A DNA stretch of 10,446 nt, taken from contig JBAYVQ010000026.1 in NCBI GenBank assembly GCA_041674565.1, positions 1 to 10,446 of the forward strand. The letters run 5' to 3'. The translations under genes were made by a program, and so were the position numbers. The stretch comes from CALMFT01 sp041674565 (GTDB lineage Bacteria > Patescibacteriota > Gracilibacteria > Absconditabacterales > Absconditicoccaceae). Every line of letters begins with the position of its first letter. The first letter of the stretch is position 1. Below are positions 8,354-10,446 of this stretch, piece by piece. The notes below the pieces were generated by a model. The model worked only from the letters and a program-made list of their open reading frames with translations, searched no databases and had not been told where the DNA came from.

Positions 8354-9856
8354 ATGTCTGTCGTTCAAGAACTCCTCACAAAAATTCAATCTCACATCGA
8401 ACAAACTAATCTCAACGACACTTTTGACGAAAAAGGTGAAGTAATAGAAGTAAAAGATGGTGTAGCAACCATATCAGGTATGTGACACGTCAAATTCTCT
8501 GAAATAATTGAGTTTGAGTCAGGACTCAAGGGACTCGTGTTGGATCTGGATACCAACAGCGTAGGTGCTTTGATCCTTGGGCCCGTTGACCAAGTAAAAG
8601 TTGGTATGATAACCACCTCCACAGGAAAAGTATTTTCTATAGGTGTCGGTGACGGATATCTGGGAAGGGTTGTAGACTCTCTTGGCGAACCTGTTGATGG
8701 TTTGGGTCCTATCATATCCAAAGAAACCTACCCAGTGGAAAGGATTGCTCCAGGTGTCATGACTCGTAAGTCTGTACATCAACCACTGCAAACTGGTATC
8801 AAGGCTATCGACGCTATGATCCCTATTGGAAAGTGACAAAGAGAGTTGATAATCTGAGACAGACAAACTGGTAAAACAACAATTGCCATTGATACTATTA
8901 TCAACCAGAAAAGCGAAAACGTAAAATGTATTTACGTGGCTATTGGCCAAAAAGAAAATAAAATAAGAAGAATTGTAGAAGAACTCAAAGAAAAGTGAGC
9001 GATGGATTATACCGTAGTAGTCAATGCTCCAGCAAGCACACCTGCAGTTATGCAATACCTTGCTCCTTATATCGGTATCACTATCGCAGAGTACTTTTTG
9101 TACAACAAGCAAGATGCCCTAATCATCTATGACGATCTCACGAAACACGCAAACGCTTACAGAGAAATATCATTGCTTTTGAGAAGACCACCAGGAAGAG
9201 AGGCATATCCAGGAGACGTATTTTATTTGCACTCTAGGCTTCTAGAGAGATCAGCTAAACTCAATGAAGACTACGGACTCGGATCTTGCACCGCTTTACC
9301 GATTATCGAAACACAAGCAAACGACGTATCAGCATATATTGCAACCAATGTGATCTCTATTACTGACGGACAGATATTTTTGGAAACAGATTTATTTAAT
9401 GCATGAATCAGACCAGCGGTAAATGTCTGATTATCTGTATCTAGAGTATGATGATCTGCTCAAACCAAACTCATCAAGAAAGTAGCTTCCAAGCTCAAGC
9501 TAGAGTTGGCTTACTTCCGTGAGTTGCAAGCATTTGCTCAATTTGCTTCTGATCTTGACGAGAGCACTAGAAAAAGGATCGACAGAGGTAGAATTATGGT
9601 AGAATTACTCAAACAACCCAATGGACAGCCACTCAATTTTTACAAGCAAGCTACCGTCATATACGCAGGTATAAACGGCTATCTAGATAAACTACCCATA
9701 GACAAAGTAAAGACATTTGAGACCTACGTGTATGAAAAACTCGACACCTCTCATGCGAGTTTTGCACAACAAATGCAAGAAAAAAAAGAACTTACCAGTG
9801 ACATAGAACAAGGTATCAAAGAGCTCATTGAGGAAGTACTAGGTCAATTGCTGTAA
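8354..9856 (+). CDS. atpA: F1F0 ATP synthase subunit alpha
   Basis: 500 residues, the normal alpha-subunit length, with eight TGA-Gly codons (8483, 8834, 8855, 8996, 9404, 9428, 9449, 9452). The N-terminal beta-barrel (about 25-95) is followed by the nucleotide-binding domain: PIGKGQRELIIG, P-loop GDRQTGKT (168-175, first Gly encoded by TGA), ALIIYDDL with the Walker B Asp, LLRRPPGREAYPGDVFYLHS, ALPIIETQANDVSAYI and ISITDGQIFLE. The SRVGG motif carries the Arg that completes the catalytic site of subunit beta. The C-terminal helical domain includes ASDLDESTRKRIDRG. Alpha forms the hexamer with beta and holds the non-catalytic ATP sites. No stop-like interruption other than TGA occurs, so the gene looks intact. 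No other ATP-synthase gene lies on either side: upstream is a terminator and an unknown gene, downstream a gap and mraY. No convincing ribosome binding site precedes ATG 8354. Confidence 0.98.
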
Positions 9857-10204
9857 ACTAATATATTTAGTACCTTTGCGATATGCAACTCAAGCTTGTG
9901 TCTATCCAGCAGACACCTACCAAGCATCTGTCTCGACAACCATCATCACCATCACAGTAGTGTTAGTGCTATTTTGTATTGCTCTAGACGTATTCAGGAA
10001 AAAGCCAACATAGTCTGCCCAGCATAGCGCCGCAGCAATCAATCATACTAAACGACATTCTCCTTATACATCACGCAAGACAAGAATTACCAAAACATAT
10101 CATACCAGAAGCATGTATTGCGTCTCTATCGCTTCTCATCAAATGCCGCGGCCACACACAACTTGTAAGTTTCTACAGGTCCTAATTTATTACGGAATGA
10201 TACT
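9857..10204. other. 348-bp gap between atpA and mraY, no assigned gene
   Basis: No recognised gene, tRNA or strong terminator is visible. Just after the atpA stop there is a 5-bp hairpin (ACTAA/TTAGT, 9857-9871) without a T-run. Two overlapping plus-strand frames look partly coding: 9876-10013 (a membrane-helix peptide, listed separately) and an open frame from 9988 to TAA at 10183-10185, which contains no ATG, GTG or TTG and encodes pieces such as NDILLIHH and PKHIIPEACIASLSLLIKC. The second starts in the first's end in another frame, as expected if one gene had suffered a frameshift, but no homology is recognised. GGAA at 10194-10197 could serve as the ribosome binding site of mraY. Confidence 0.4.
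9876..10013 (+). CDS. Possible small single-pass membrane protein (45 aa)
   Basis: From TTG 9876 to TAG 10011-10013 the frame encodes about 45 residues: a short N-terminal part with Cys and Tyr (ATQACVYPADTYQ), a strongly hydrophobic stretch of about 19 residues (TIITITVVLVLFCIAL), then a basic tail DVFRKKPT. Helix plus positive end is a typical N-out small membrane protein. Against it: there is no ATG in frame, no ribosome binding site, and such short frames arise by chance. It could also be the N-terminal remnant of a frameshifted gene continuing at 9988-10185. Confidence 0.28.
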   Translation: MRYATQACVYPADTYQASVSTTIITITVVLVLFCIALDVFRKKPT

Positions 10205-10446
10205 ATGTTCGCCAAACTCAACTATATCATTATCTGTACACTTATAGCATTCGTAGTGACTATGGTTATTTATCCAATCGTCATACAAATACTGAGAAAA
10301 ATGAAACTCGGTATTACCAATCGTGAGGAAGCAACAACAGGAGAAAAAGCAGTTATCTTCAATGAGTTACACAAAAAGAAAAATGGAACTCCTACTATGT
10401 GAGGCATCGTATTCTTTATTGTTATGGCTTGTATGATAGGATGATC
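10205..10446 (+). CDS. mraY: Phospho-N-acetylmuramoyl-pentapeptide-transferase, N-terminal part
   Basis: The first 80 residues are present and the gene runs off the window; TGA-Gly codons are at 10400 and 10442. Helix 1 (about 8-30, IIICTLIAFVVTMVIYPIVI) is followed by the cytoplasmic loop with LRKMKLGITNRE and the family signature LHKKKNGTPTMGGI (about 57-70), whose first GG glycine is TGA. MraY moves phospho-MurNAc-pentapeptide from UDP to undecaprenyl phosphate, making lipid I at the inner face of the membrane, the first membrane step of peptidoglycan synthesis. The ATG at 10205 has a possible GGAA seven bases upstream. No mur or fts gene lies on its left side, so if a dcw-type cluster exists it would extend to the right. 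The NR at residues 38-39 replaces the usual QxIR pattern, a modest divergence. Confidence 0.9.

Noticed and set aside
8519..9112. Long minus-strand frame of 197 codons opposite atpA
   Set aside because: It is the antisense shadow of the well-conserved atpA. Its product is low-complexity and Ser/Tyr/Phe-rich without recognisable motifs.
8354..9856. UGA as tryptophan (code 4) or selenocysteine
   Set aside because: Trp or Sec at the P-loop Gly, NAGIRP and SRVGG would break AtpA. Normal TGG codons are present, and there are far too many TGA codons for Sec.
10014..10204. A tRNA or small RNA gene upstream of mraY
   Set aside because: No cloverleaf arms, T-loop GTTCRA motif or paired acceptor ends were found.
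1..10446. Many frameshifts or pseudogenes, as a standard-code reading would suggest
   Set aside because: All interruptions are TGA, they keep frame, and in conserved genes they fall on glycines. Decay would also give TAA, TAG and indels.

Overview
The window comes from a bacterium that reads UGA as glycine (translation table 25), as known in Gracilibacteria (BD1-5/GN02) and Absconditabacteria (SR1) of the Patescibacteria/CPR. The proof lies inside the window. The atpA gene at 8354-9856 is full length only if eight in-frame TGA codons are read through, and in motifs recalled from other F1 alpha subunits these codons fall on invariant glycines, including the first Gly of the P-loop. All nine genes whose ends are visible stop at TAA or TAG, none at TGA. 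By hand count about 38 in-frame TGA codons lie within genes. Under the standard code the region would look like a field of broken genes. Which of the two phyla it is cannot be decided from this window.

Layout, left to right. 1-1293 (+): 3' part of a cell-surface protein with three SLH motifs followed by a polyhydroxybutyrate-depolymerase/feruloyl-esterase-like hydrolase. 1470-1787 (+): small helical protein of unknown function. 1793-4575 (-): an apparent three-gene operon read right to left, made of a secreted protein with a four-fold repeat, a membrane histidine kinase and an OmpR-type response regulator. It ends in an intrinsic terminator built into the 3' end of the converging small gene. 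4576-4782 is a divergent promoter region. 4783-8227 (+): a sortase, then a 220-residue unknown protein, then a 590-residue unknown protein with an N-terminal membrane anchor and a Pro-rich linker; a terminator follows at 8302-8331. 8354-9856 (+): atpA, standing alone without atpH, atpG or atpD beside it. 9857-10204: a gap with unassigned open frames. 10205-10446 (+): the start of mraY, running off the window.

Taken together, most genes concern the cell envelope: surface anchoring by SLH, a sortase, an envelope-sensing two-component system with a secreted partner, an anchored unknown protein, and a lipid I synthase. No mobile elements, CRISPR arrays, rRNA or tRNA genes were seen. Clear Shine-Dalgarno sequences are rare in front of the starts. 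The best promoter (TTGACT, 17 bp, TATAAT at 4723-4751) overlaps the most upstream ATG of the sortase gene and argues for a start further downstream.
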